From assembly GCF_001672895.1 (NCBI RefSeq), contig NZ_LZKP01000209.1, forward strand, positions 1 through 49,206: DNA of 49,206 nt, in the 5' to 3' direction. This document shows positions 25,093 to 33,382 of the stretch, in pieces. Below the pieces are notes generated by a model. That model was not told the DNA's origin and searched no databases. It worked only from the letters and a program-made list of their open reading frames with translations. Origin of the DNA: Mycobacterium sp. E740. Its GTDB lineage: Bacteria > Actinomycetota > Actinomycetes > Mycobacteriales > Mycobacteriaceae. Position numbers and translations under genes: made by a program. Positions within the stretch are counted from its first letter, which is position 1; each line of letters begins with the position of its first letter.

Positions 25093-26060
25093 GTGCCGTC
25101 GACGACATCAAGGCCGCCGCGGAACGGGTCAAGGCCGAGGGCAAGAGCAAGCCCCGGGTCGGCAGGCACCCGGTGAACCAGCCGATGATCGACCACTGGC
25201 TCGACGCGATGGGTGACAGGAACCCGATCTACGTCGACGACGCCGCCGCCAATGCCGCCGGGCATCCCGGCGCGGTCGCACCTCCGGCGATGATCCAGGT
25301 CTGGACGATGATGGGGCTCGGCGGTGTCCGGCCCGACGACGACCCGCTCGGCAAGATCCTCGACCTGTTCGACGAGGCCGGCTATATCGGTGTCGTCGCG
25401 ACGAACTGTGAACAGACCTATCACCGGTATCTGCGGGTCGGCGAGGAGGTCAGCGTCACCGCGGAGTTGACCGACGTCATCGGCCCGAAGAACACCGCGC
25501 TGGGCGAGGGCTTCTTCATCACGCAGAAGATCACGTGGTCGGTCGGCGATGAAGACGTGGCCGAAATGATGTGGCGCATCATGAAGTTCAAGCCGGCCGA
25601 CGCCGATCAAGAGGGGTCGGCTGGCGCAACCGTGCCCGATGATCTGGACGCGGCCATGATGATGCGGCCCGCGTCGTCGCGCGACACCAAGTTCTTCTGG
25701 GACGGCGTCAACGCGCACGAGTTGCGCATCCAGAAGCGGGCTGACGGCACGCTGGTGCACCCCCCGGTGCCCGCACTGTGGCAAGACAAGAGCGAGCCCA
25801 CCGACTACGTCGTCGCCAGCGGCAACGGCACCGTGTTCAGCTTCGTCGTGCACCACGCACCGAAGGTGCCGGGTCGCACCTTGCCGTTCGTCATCGCGCT
25901 CGTCGAACTCGAAGAAGGTGTGCGGATGCTCGGCGAGCTACGTGACGTCGACCCGGCTGCCGTGGAGATCGGAATGCCCGTTCGCGCAACATATATCGAC
26001 TTCCCTGAAGGCGACTCCGGTCCGGCGTGGACGCTGTACGCGTGGGAGCCCGCCAAATGA
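25089..26060 (+). CDS. chsH2: Enoyl-CoA hydratase subunit ChsH2 (MaoC-like plus DUF35)
   Basis: This 323-residue two-domain protein has an N-terminal hot-dog MaoC-like domain (about 1-170, with QPMIDHWLDAMGDRNPIYVD) and a C-terminal DUF35 OB-fold domain (about 190-323, beginning FFWDGVNAHELRIQK). With ChsH1 it hydrates the side-chain enoyl-CoA, and its DUF35 part docks Ltp2 for the retro-aldol step. The DUF35 zinc-ribbon cysteines found in many relatives are absent here; the only cysteine I see is in TNCEQTYHRY. It starts at GTG 25089, overlapping chsE2 (GTGA), and ends overlapping chsH1 (ATGA). Confidence 0.92.
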   Translation: MSAVDDIKAAAERVKAEGKSKPRVGRHPVNQPMIDHWLDAMGDRNPIYVDDAAANAAGHPGAVAPPAMIQVWTMMGLGGVRPDDDPLGKILDLFDEAGYIGVVATNCEQTYHRYLRVGEEVSVTAELTDVIGPKNTALGEGFFITQKITWSVGDEDVAEMMWRIMKFKPADADQEGSAGATVPDDLDAAMMMRPASSRDTKFFWDGVNAHELRIQKRADGTLVHPPVPALWQDKSEPTDYVVASGNGTVFSFVVHHAPKVPGRTLPFVIALVELEEGVRMLGELRDVDPAAVEIGMPVRATYIDFPEGDSGPAWTLYAWEPAK

Positions 26061-26461
26061 GCGCCCCGGCTGTCGAGGTGGGCACCAAGCTGCCCGAACT
26101 CGCGCTGTACGGCGACCCGACTTTCATCGTGTCGACCGCCATCGCCACGCGGGACTATCAGGATGTCCACCATGACCGGGACAAGGCACAGGCCAAGGGC
26201 AGCAAGGACATCTTCGTCAACATCCTCACCGACACCGGTCTGGTGCAGCGCTACATCACCGACTGGGCGGGACCCGACGCGATCATCAAGTCGATCTCGT
26301 TGCGTCTCGGCGTGCCCTGGTACGCGTATGACACCGTGACGTTCTCCGGTGAGGTCACTGCTGTCGACGACGGCGTGATCACGCTGAAAATCGTTGGCAG
26401 CAACAGCCTCGGTGACCATGTGATCGCCACTGCCACCTTGACGATCGGAGGACGAGCATGA
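26057..26461 (+). CDS. chsH1: Enoyl-CoA hydratase subunit ChsH1 (MaoC-like)
   Basis: This 134-residue single hot-dog domain carries the hydratase-type motif RDYQDVHHDRDKAQAKGSKD (Asp-x-x-x-His region) near residues 33-52. It pairs with ChsH2 to form the heterotetrameric hydratase that acts on the three-carbon side-chain enoyl-CoA. The start at ATG 26057 overlaps the chsH2 stop by 4 bp; the in-frame upstream ATG at 26027 would overlap chsH2 by 34 bp and adds an unconserved peptide. Its stop overlaps the ltp2 ATG. Confidence 0.93.
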   Translation: MSAPAVEVGTKLPELALYGDPTFIVSTAIATRDYQDVHHDRDKAQAKGSKDIFVNILTDTGLVQRYITDWAGPDAIIKSISLRLGVPWYAYDTVTFSGEVTAVDDGVITLKIVGSNSLGDHVIATATLTIGGRA

Positions 26462-27627
26462 GTGGCAGCCCGTTGTCCGGCAGGGCCGCGATCGTCGGCA
26501 TCGGCGCCACCGACTTCTCCAAGGACTCCGGGCGCAGCGAACTGCGGCTCGCATCCGAAGCGGTGCTCGACGCACTCGACGACGCGGGTCTCACGCCGGC
26601 CGACGTCGACGGCATGGTGACGTTCACGATGGACTCCAACACCGAGGTCGCCATCGCGAGGGCGACCGGCATCGGCGACCTGGAGTTCTTCTCGAAGATC
26701 CACCACGGCGGCGGGGCGGCCTGCGCCACCGTGCAGCAGGCCGCGATCGCGGTGGCGACCGGTGTCGCGGATTGCGTTGTGGCATACCGCGCTTTCAACG
26801 AACGCTCGGGTGTGCGGTTCGGCCAGGTGCAGATGCGGTTGGTGGAGAACGCCGACTCGACGGGCGTCGACAACTCGTTCTCCTATCCCCACGGGTTGTC
26901 CACGCCCGCGGCGCAGGTGGCGATGATCGCGCGGCGCTACATGCATCAATCCGGTGCGACCAGCAGAGATTTCGGCGCCATCTCCGTTGCCGACCGCAGG
27001 CACGCGGCCAACAATCCGAAGGCGTACTTCTACGAGAAGCCGATCACGATCGAGGACCACCAGAATTCGCGGTGGATCGCCGAACCGCTGCGACTGCTGG
27101 ACTGCTGTCAGGAGACGGACGGCGGTGTGGCGCTGGTGATCACGTCGGCCGAGCGGGCCAAGGATCTCAAGCACCGGCCCGCGGTCATCGAAGCGGCCGC
27201 CCAAGGCGCCGGCCCCGACCAGTATTCGATGACCAGCTACTACCGGCCCGAACTCGGGTTGCCGGAGATGGGGCTGGTCGGCAGACAGCTGTGGGAACAG
27301 TCGGGGCTCGAGCCGACCGACATCCAGACCGCTGTCCTCTACGACCATTTCACCCCGTTTACGCTGATCCAGTTGGAGGAGCTCGGGTTCTGCGACCGCG
27401 GTGACGCCAAGGACTTCATCAAGGACGGGGCGATCGAGATCGGCGGAAGGCTGCCGATCAACACCCACGGCGGTCAGCTCGGTGAGGCCTACATCCACGG
27501 CATGAACGGAATCGCCGAGGGTGTGCGGCAGTTGCGCGGCACGTCGGTGAACCCGGTCCCCGACGTCGAGCATGTGCTCGTCACCGCCGGCACCGGCGTG
27601 CCGACATCGGGTCTCATCCTCGGTTGA
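26458..27627 (+). CDS. ltp2: Side-chain aldolase Ltp2 (thiolase-fold, lipid-transfer type)
   Basis: This 389-residue thiolase-superfamily protein of the SCP-x/lipid-transfer type begins with RAAIVGIGATDFSKDSGRS and has no CGS nucleophile motif, in line with a retro-aldolase and not a thiolase. Ltp2 with the ChsH2 DUF35 domain releases propionyl-CoA from the 17-hydroxy side chain to give the 17-ketosteroid. The C-terminal segment NTHGGQLGEAYIHGMNG is typical. The start overlaps chsH1 (ATGA). It is the last sterol gene before the glycan locus; a glycosyltransferase begins 14 bp downstream. Confidence 0.93.
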   Translation: MSGSPLSGRAAIVGIGATDFSKDSGRSELRLASEAVLDALDDAGLTPADVDGMVTFTMDSNTEVAIARATGIGDLEFFSKIHHGGGAACATVQQAAIAVATGVADCVVAYRAFNERSGVRFGQVQMRLVENADSTGVDNSFSYPHGLSTPAAQVAMIARRYMHQSGATSRDFGAISVADRRHAANNPKAYFYEKPITIEDHQNSRWIAEPLRLLDCCQETDGGVALVITSAERAKDLKHRPAVIEAAAQGAGPDQYSMTSYYRPELGLPEMGLVGRQLWEQSGLEPTDIQTAVLYDHFTPFTLIQLEELGFCDRGDAKDFIKDGAIEIGGRLPINTHGGQLGEAYIHGMNGIAEGVRQLRGTSVNPVPDVEHVLVTAGTGVPTSGLILG

Positions 27628-27641
27628 CCCAGCGGGACAGG

Positions 27642-28901
27642 ATGCGGAACTCCGTCGCGCTGATCAGCGCAGTGGATCCCTATCCGAGCGACGCCGGCAA
27701 GAAGGTGGTGTTGGCCGGATTCGTGGAGTACCTGGCCGAGCGCGTGGGCAGCCGCAACGTTCATTACGTGCTGGTCGGCGAACCAGTGGACGGTCAGTTC
27801 CCGGTGACCGCTCACTGCGTGGCCAAGCCGGCGAAAGCCAGCGCAATGGGGAGCCTGCTCTCGCGCACCCTCACCGGTCGGTCGAGTATGCAGGAAGCGT
27901 TGCTCAACACTGCAGATCTGCGTGACGCGATTCACCGAACCCTGGCGGACGTCGAGCCGGACCTCACGATCTACGACACCGTCCGGATGGCTCAGCATGT
28001 GCGCGAGGGACACGGCGCGACGGTGTGCTACCTGGACGACTTGTTCTCCGAGCGCTACCGGGGGATGCTGCAAGCCGCCAAACGCAATGCGGACGTCGAT
28101 CTGCAGGCGCTGGGCAACTTCGGCACCCATGTGCCCGCGGTGGTGCGTCCGCTGGCACAGTGGCAGCCGACCCAACGCGCGCTCCTGCGCTGGGAGCAGA
28201 GCCTGGTGCGGCGCAGTGAAGATCGGACGGTCCACCGCTTAGACACCACGCTGCTGATAAACGAGCACGAAGCGGCCCTGCTGCGCCAACGCTCCGGCCT
28301 CGGCCCGGACAGGGTGCGGGCGATACCGCCGTTGCTCGGTCATCGTCCACCGATTGTTCGCGAATATCGCGGTGCACCGGAATTCCTTTTCCTGGGCCAA
28401 CTTTCGCTGACCCACAACGAAGACGGCCTGCGGTTCTTCCTCTCCGACATCTGGCCGCTCGTGCTCGCTGCGCGGCCCGACGCACGATTGACCATCGTCG
28501 GCCGAGACGCGCGCGCGGGATTGATCGCGTCGGCCAGGCGGCACGCCGACAGCGTTGATCTCCTTGGCTACGTACCGGAACTGACGACCGTCCTCTCCCG
28601 CACCGCTGCGTTGGTCAACCCGCTGCGCTTCGGGTCCGGCGTCAAGCTCAAGATGATCGAAGCGCTCAGCGGCGGCGTGCCGATCGTCTCCACGTCGATC
28701 GGCGCCGACGGCGTCACGGCGGGAGCCGAACACGGTGTCGTGTTGGGGGACACCCCGTCCGACTTCGCGCGGGCGATGCTCGAGACAACCGAACCGTCGC
28801 ACAACATCGAGCTCTCCGAGGCCGCCCGCGAGCACTTCGAGGTGAGCTACTCGCGTCAGGCCGTGTTCACCCGCTACGACGAAGCGTTCGGGCTCGGCTG
28901 A
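27642..28901 (+). CDS. Glycosyltransferase, GT4-type
   Basis: This 419-residue GT-B glycosyltransferase has an N-terminal acceptor domain starting at MRNSVALISAVDPYPSDAGK and a C-terminal nucleotide-sugar domain (FLGQLSLTHNEDGLRFF, then FGSGVKLKMIEALSGGVPIV with the conserved glutamate). The sugar and acceptor are unknown. ATG 27642 fits the first beta-strand; a TTG at 27624 overlapping the ltp2 stop is an alternative. It follows ltp2 in the same direction with no terminator, so it may be read through from the KstR-controlled operon. Its 3' end overlaps the convergent tandem glycosyltransferase by 28 bp. Confidence 0.82.
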   Translation: MRNSVALISAVDPYPSDAGKKVVLAGFVEYLAERVGSRNVHYVLVGEPVDGQFPVTAHCVAKPAKASAMGSLLSRTLTGRSSMQEALLNTADLRDAIHRTLADVEPDLTIYDTVRMAQHVREGHGATVCYLDDLFSERYRGMLQAAKRNADVDLQALGNFGTHVPAVVRPLAQWQPTQRALLRWEQSLVRRSEDRTVHRLDTTLLINEHEAALLRQRSGLGPDRVRAIPPLLGHRPPIVREYRGAPEFLFLGQLSLTHNEDGLRFFLSDIWPLVLAARPDARLTIVGRDARAGLIASARRHADSVDLLGYVPELTTVLSRTAALVNPLRFGSGVKLKMIEALSGGVPIVSTSIGADGVTAGAEHGVVLGDTPSDFARAMLETTEPSHNIELSEAAREHFEVSYSRQAVFTRYDEAFGLG

Positions 28902-31246
28902 TTCGCGGCCGATCGGGGGATTCCGCGAAGGAAGCGGGCCGCGACCTCGTCCCAAGAGGATCGTCCGGAAAGCGCTTGTGCCCCCGCATCTCCCATCCGC
29001 CGTGCCGCCTGCGGATCGGTCAGGAGCCGGATCAGCCCATCCGCCAGCGCCGCCGGATCGTCCGGAGGCACCAGCACACCCGAGACGCCGTCGTCGACCG
29101 CGGACGGAATGTCTCCCACGCGCGACGCGACGACCGGACGCCCGAATGTGTGCGCCAAGTGCGCGACACCCGACTGACTGCTGCGCTTGTAGGGCAGAAC
29201 GACGCACCGCGCCGGAGCGAAGTAGGACGGCACGTCCGCCGCGGCGACGTAACCCAGGTCCAGCCGTGCGCGCTCGAGGCGCGAAACCTGCGTGCGCAGC
29301 TCGCGCTTGTCGATGTCGGCGTCGGGCGCGCCGGCGATCACGAGCTCCGCGCGGGGAACTGCTGCCAGGACGAGAGGCCATGCCGCGCACAATGTGTCGA
29401 CTCCCTTGTACCGGGTGATGGTCCCGAACGCGAGCACTACCTGACCCGTTTCGTCCGCCGGCGGGACCGCCTCGGCGAGGATGGCTTCGTTCCCGTGTGG
29501 AATGACGTGGATCGGAGCACTGACCGGCCACGTCTCGGACAGCGCCTGCCGAGCTGACTCACCGAGCACGAACGCCACATCCAAATCGGCGTACGCCTGC
29601 CTCAGCGCGTTGCTGGAAGACGCTGCCGTGTCGTACATCCCGGGTTGATCGCGGCGCCGGACCAAATGGCGTGGCTCATGGCAGATCAACGCCAGGACGG
29701 CATCCGGAAGTGCTCGGCGTACCGCGTGCACACCCCAGCCGTCGAGCGAGAACTGCCACAGCGACCAAACGACCACGGCCGGCCGCTTTCGGACCAGATA
29801 GGCGATCAAGACCGCCCAGGCGGCAGCGTGGCGGCCCGCCCGGATGCCACGCCGGGCGCGGCGCCACCAGTCCGGAACGTCTTCACCGGCGTTGGGATGC
29901 CATGTCGGCAGGATGCTGCGGACGCGGCAGCCGGGTTCGCGCGAAGCGAACTCGGGAGCGTGCCCGGTGATCACCTCGACGTCCGCACCCGCCCGGGCAA
30001 GTCCCTCGCCCAGCTGCAACGTGAAGTGGAAGAGCCCACCAGACGGCGGGAACTGTACCAGCACAATGCTTTTCGGGTCCGCGTTGTGTCCGGCCCGCCG
30101 CGCGATGGTCTGCTCGTACAACGTCCGCAGTCTGCGCGCCCACGTGTCGGCGCTGAAGGTCGATTCGTAGCGCTGCCGTGCCGCCTGCTCGATACGCAGT
30201 CGAGATGGACCGTCCTCGCGGACCGTTGCCGTCATCTCGGTGACGGCAGCAGCCAGGGCGGCCGGGTTGCCGGGTTCGACGAGCAGCCCGCACTCGGGCG
30301 AAACGATGTCGGTGATGCCGCCGGCGGTGGTCGCGACGATCGGCCGTGCGGCCGCCAAAGCGGAGATCAACGACGTGGGTAGCGCGTCTTCTCGGGAGGG
30401 GTGCACGACGAAGTCGCACGCGGCCATCAAATCGGCTACGTCGCTTCGGAACCCGAGGACCAGTACCCGATCTTTGAGCCGCGGATCGCCGTCGACGGCA
30501 TCGGTGATCTCGTCCAGCAGTGGGCCGTCTCCGGCGAGCGCGAGCAGAACGGGAAGGTCCGGCGACGCGATACGCATCGCTTCCAGCAGGTCGGCGTGCC
30601 CCTTCTCCGGGCGCATCAGGCTGACGCACAGCGCGAGCGTCTGGTCCGGTGTCACCCCGAGCTCGGCGCGGACGGCTTCGCGGTCTCGTGACGCGTGTGG
30701 CTCGCCCACGCCGTTGGGCAGGACCGTGACGGGAGCGTGCGCACCCGCCAACTCCGCATACCAGCGCCGCTGGGCTTCGGAGAGCGTGACGACCGTGTCG
30801 GCCAGCCGGCTGCGGACGCTCAGGGCGGCGCGCACCCGCACCAGGTCGGCCCCGGATTTCGGCTTGTCGATCACGTGCAGGGTCGACACCGACGTCACGC
30901 CGGCCAGATGGGCCGCGACACCGCCGACCACATCGGCGTGCTTGAGATGCGTGTGGACGATGTCGACACCCTCCTCGCGCAGGATCCGCGCGAGCCTGCG
31001 TGCGACCAAGGCGTTGTAGCGCGACGAGCGCAGCTCGTGGACCACCACACCCAGCGCCTGCAGGGGGGCGACCACCCGGTTGTCGACGCCACCGGACGTA
31101 TGGGCGTCCGACAGCCCGATCACGATCATGCGCAGACCTGCCGCAGGAGCGACGCGGGCCAGTTCGACGAGTACCGCCTCGGCACCCCCGGCGCCCAGCG
31201 AGTGGATGACGTGGGCGACTGTGAGCGGAGCGTCAGACGGCACCAC
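28874..31246 (-). CDS. Tandem two-domain GT4 glycosyltransferase (fusion)
   Basis: This 790-residue protein contains two complete GT-B enzymes in series. Module 1 (about 1-385) starts VAHVIHSLGAGGAEAVLVEL and has LMRPEKGHADLLEAM. Module 2 (about 395-790) starts IVLVQFPPSGGLFHFTLQLG and has AFGTITRYKGVDTLCAAW and the donor loop SSQSGVAHLAHTFGRPVVAS. In module 1 the usual E-x7-E donor motif reads DALPTSLIS, with Asp and Ser at the two Glu positions, so its catalytic competence is uncertain. It may add two sugars in a row, or module 1 may be structural. It starts at GTG 31246, overlapping the upstream glycosyltransferase by 14 bp. It is the last gene of the minus-strand glycan operon. Confidence 0.82.
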   Translation of the reverse strand: MVPSDAPLTVAHVIHSLGAGGAEAVLVELARVAPAAGLRMIVIGLSDAHTSGGVDNRVVAPLQALGVVVHELRSSRYNALVARRLARILREEGVDIVHTHLKHADVVGGVAAHLAGVTSVSTLHVIDKPKSGADLVRVRAALSVRSRLADTVVTLSEAQRRWYAELAGAHAPVTVLPNGVGEPHASRDREAVRAELGVTPDQTLALCVSLMRPEKGHADLLEAMRIASPDLPVLLALAGDGPLLDEITDAVDGDPRLKDRVLVLGFRSDVADLMAACDFVVHPSREDALPTSLISALAAARPIVATTAGGITDIVSPECGLLVEPGNPAALAAAVTEMTATVREDGPSRLRIEQAARQRYESTFSADTWARRLRTLYEQTIARRAGHNADPKSIVLVQFPPSGGLFHFTLQLGEGLARAGADVEVITGHAPEFASREPGCRVRSILPTWHPNAGEDVPDWWRRARRGIRAGRHAAAWAVLIAYLVRKRPAVVVWSLWQFSLDGWGVHAVRRALPDAVLALICHEPRHLVRRRDQPGMYDTAASSSNALRQAYADLDVAFVLGESARQALSETWPVSAPIHVIPHGNEAILAEAVPPADETGQVVLAFGTITRYKGVDTLCAAWPLVLAAVPRAELVIAGAPDADIDKRELRTQVSRLERARLDLGYVAAADVPSYFAPARCVVLPYKRSSQSGVAHLAHTFGRPVVASRVGDIPSAVDDGVSGVLVPPDDPAALADGLIRLLTDPQAARRMGDAGAQALSGRSSWDEVAARFLRGIPRSAANQPSPNASS

Positions 31247-32375
31247 GGACCTCCGCGTACAGATTGTTCAGGTTCTCGACCCAGCGGTCCAGCGAATACT
31301 TCTGTTCGACCAGGGCGCGCCCGGCCCGTCCGAAGCCGGCGGCGCGCACGGGGTCACCGATCGTGCTCAACAACGCTTCGGTGAGGGCGTCGACGTCGCG
31401 CAACGGAACGAGACGGCCGGTGACGTCGTTCACCACGATCTCGCGCGTGCCCCCGGCGTCGGTGGCCACCACCGGGAGACCGCAGGCGGCCGCCTCGATC
31501 AGCGCCGTGGGCAACGCCTCGTCGACAGACGCCGAGACGACGCCGTCGACCGTGGCCAGGATGTCGGCGACGTCTTCGCGGCGACCCAGGAGAGTCACCG
31601 AGTCGGCGAGGCCGAGTTCGGAGATCGCGCGTTCGATATCCGGGCGGGCGGGCCCGTCACCGACGATCAGCAGGGTGGCGTCGGGATGAGCGGCGACCAC
31701 CGCGGCCCACGAGCGCAGCAGATCCCCGTGGTTCTTGTCGGGGCGCAGCGCCGCCACACATGCCCAGACAGGGCCGCCGGGCGAATCACCGGTGCGCCCG
31801 ATGTTGAAGCGCTCGGTGTCGACGCCGTTCGGAATCATCCGCCAGGTACGCCGGGCAGGTCCGTGCAACCGCGCGTACTCGTCGAAAGCGTGCTGCGACA
31901 CCAGCACCAGCCGGCCGAAACGCTCCGGCACCCGCACCGAGAGGCGCTCCTTCAGCCACTCCGCGCGGCTGCTGTGGCGCTGGGGGCTCAAGTGCAGGGT
32001 CGCGACGACCGGCTTACGCGCCAGGTAACTGGCGAGCGTCACGACGACGGCCGAATACCCGAGATGCGCATGAACCACATCCACGGGCGCGCGCCGCAGA
32101 GTGCGGACCAGACGCGCGAAGCCGACCACGTCGAGAAGCCGTGAGACGTTCAGGTAGGTCGGGTTCAGCCCGGCCTCGGCGAGGCGACCGAACAGCTCGG
32201 TGAGGTTGCGGGTCGGCGGCGCCAGGCTCGCGGCGGAGATCGACAGCGATGCGGGAGCGCGCAGTCCCAGCTCGGCGACGAGGTTCTCGGCGCCGCCGAA
32301 GCTGAAATGGTCGAGCACCATCAGTACCCGGGTGGGCCGCGACGGCGCCGAGGGGTGCGACTCTCGGACCGGCAT
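31233..32375 (-). CDS. Glycosyltransferase, GT4-type
   Basis: This 380-residue GT-B enzyme begins VLMVLDHFSFGGAENLVAEL near residue 17. It carries IPNGVDTERFN, a donor-binding ALRPDKNHGDLLRSW, and an intact E-x7-E motif in DEALPTALIEAAACGLPVVA. It is probably a cytosolic, membrane-associated enzyme building a lipid-linked glycan repeat. The ATG at 32375 overlaps the stop of the upstream secreted-protein gene (ATGA), and its own end overlaps the tandem enzyme, so all are in one operon. Sugar specificity cannot be read from the sequence. Confidence 0.85.
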   Translation of the reverse strand: MPVRESHPSAPSRPTRVLMVLDHFSFGGAENLVAELGLRAPASLSISAASLAPPTRNLTELFGRLAEAGLNPTYLNVSRLLDVVGFARLVRTLRRAPVDVVHAHLGYSAVVVTLASYLARKPVVATLHLSPQRHSSRAEWLKERLSVRVPERFGRLVLVSQHAFDEYARLHGPARRTWRMIPNGVDTERFNIGRTGDSPGGPVWACVAALRPDKNHGDLLRSWAAVVAAHPDATLLIVGDGPARPDIERAISELGLADSVTLLGRREDVADILATVDGVVSASVDEALPTALIEAAACGLPVVATDAGGTREIVVNDVTGRLVPLRDVDALTEALLSTIGDPVRAAGFGRAGRALVEQKYSLDRWVENLNNLYAEVRGAV

Positions 32376-33370
32376 CAGGCCAGGACCTGCAGGCGCTCCC
32401 AGGGAATGCCGTCGATACGGCTGTAATCCCACTGCAGGTCGTGTTGTTCGTACGTGGTTCCCGGTGACTCGGCGGCGGCGGTGAGATCGCGCTCGAACGC
32501 GACGCTGAGCGGAGCGCCGCCGGTGTCGACGACGTAGGCGCCGTACGTCTGCAGCGCCTGGGCGATCACCCGGTCAGCCGGCCCGAGATTCAGTTCGTCG
32601 ATGTTCACATCCGGGTCCAGCCGGATGCGGGCACCTTCCGGCACGCAGTCCGGTCCGCGGTATGTCCCGTCGGTCTTGATGGCAGGCGACCGGAACACGT
32701 CGGCGCATGTGCTGTCGCTCTGCAGTGCCAGCGCATGCGGGATCTCGCCGCGGCGCATCTCGTCGACCCGGATCACTCCCGCCAGCCGCGACGCCCCCGA
32801 AGCGGTGCTGAATCCGTTGTCGTAGGTGCCCCAGCCGGAACCGTCGAGGTGATTGACTGCCCCGAAACTTGTTGTCCACTGGTTGTTTTCGTGTCGTGCC
32901 TGCCAGAATTCATATAGTAATCGGTTGTCGTGGTCGATCACGACCATGGCTCCGTCGGATCCGGGTGAGGGTTCTGCGCCGTCGGGAATCGGAACCGGGT
33001 GGCCGGCGAACGGACATGCGCCCCATTTGGTGATCCGGCACGTCACCGTCGTGCGCGGGGTGTCGCTGTCGGCCGAATAGACCGGGATGGCGAATTCCAC
33101 GAGGTTGGCGTAGATGGCGGCGTCCCGGGTCATCCTGGCCACCATCGGGGCACTGTTGACGTCCACCGAAGCGCTGTCGGCCAGCGCTGTCCGGAACGGA
33201 CTGTCCTCGGCGAACGGTTCGGCCGCTGCGCTCGAATGCCAGCCGACCGCGGTGATGCACAGCGCGGCGATGACGAGCACCGGCAACGCGACCGACAACA
33301 TCCATCGGGGCATCTTCAGCGCCGACGGGCGCGGCTCGTGCTCGGTCGGTGACCGACCCAGGGCCTGCAT
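32375..33370 (-). CDS. Membrane-anchored secreted protein in glycan locus, unknown function
   Basis: This 331-residue protein has a short cytosolic start, one TM or uncleaved signal at about residues 24-43 (MLSVALPVLVIAALCITAVG), and an outer domain of about 285 residues. Recognisable blocks are VVIDHDNRLLYEFWQARHEN, GSGWGTYDNGFSTASGASRL and VIRVDEMRRGEIPHALAL; four cysteines (TCRITKWGAC, STCADV and PDCVPEG) could pair. I do not recognise the family. It sits between the polymerase/ligase and a glycosyltransferase in the operon, so a role in handling exported glycan, for example as hydrolase, transferase or binding protein, is plausible but unproven. Start ATG 33370. Confidence 0.65.
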   Translation of the reverse strand: MQALGRSPTEHEPRPSALKMPRWMLSVALPVLVIAALCITAVGWHSSAAAEPFAEDSPFRTALADSASVDVNSAPMVARMTRDAAIYANLVEFAIPVYSADSDTPRTTVTCRITKWGACPFAGHPVPIPDGAEPSPGSDGAMVVIDHDNRLLYEFWQARHENNQWTTSFGAVNHLDGSGWGTYDNGFSTASGASRLAGVIRVDEMRRGEIPHALALQSDSTCADVFRSPAIKTDGTYRGPDCVPEGARIRLDPDVNIDELNLGPADRVIAQALQTYGAYVVDTGGAPLSVAFERDLTAAAESPGTTYEQHDLQWDYSRIDGIPWERLQVLA

Positions 33371-33382
33371 GGTGTGCTCTCC

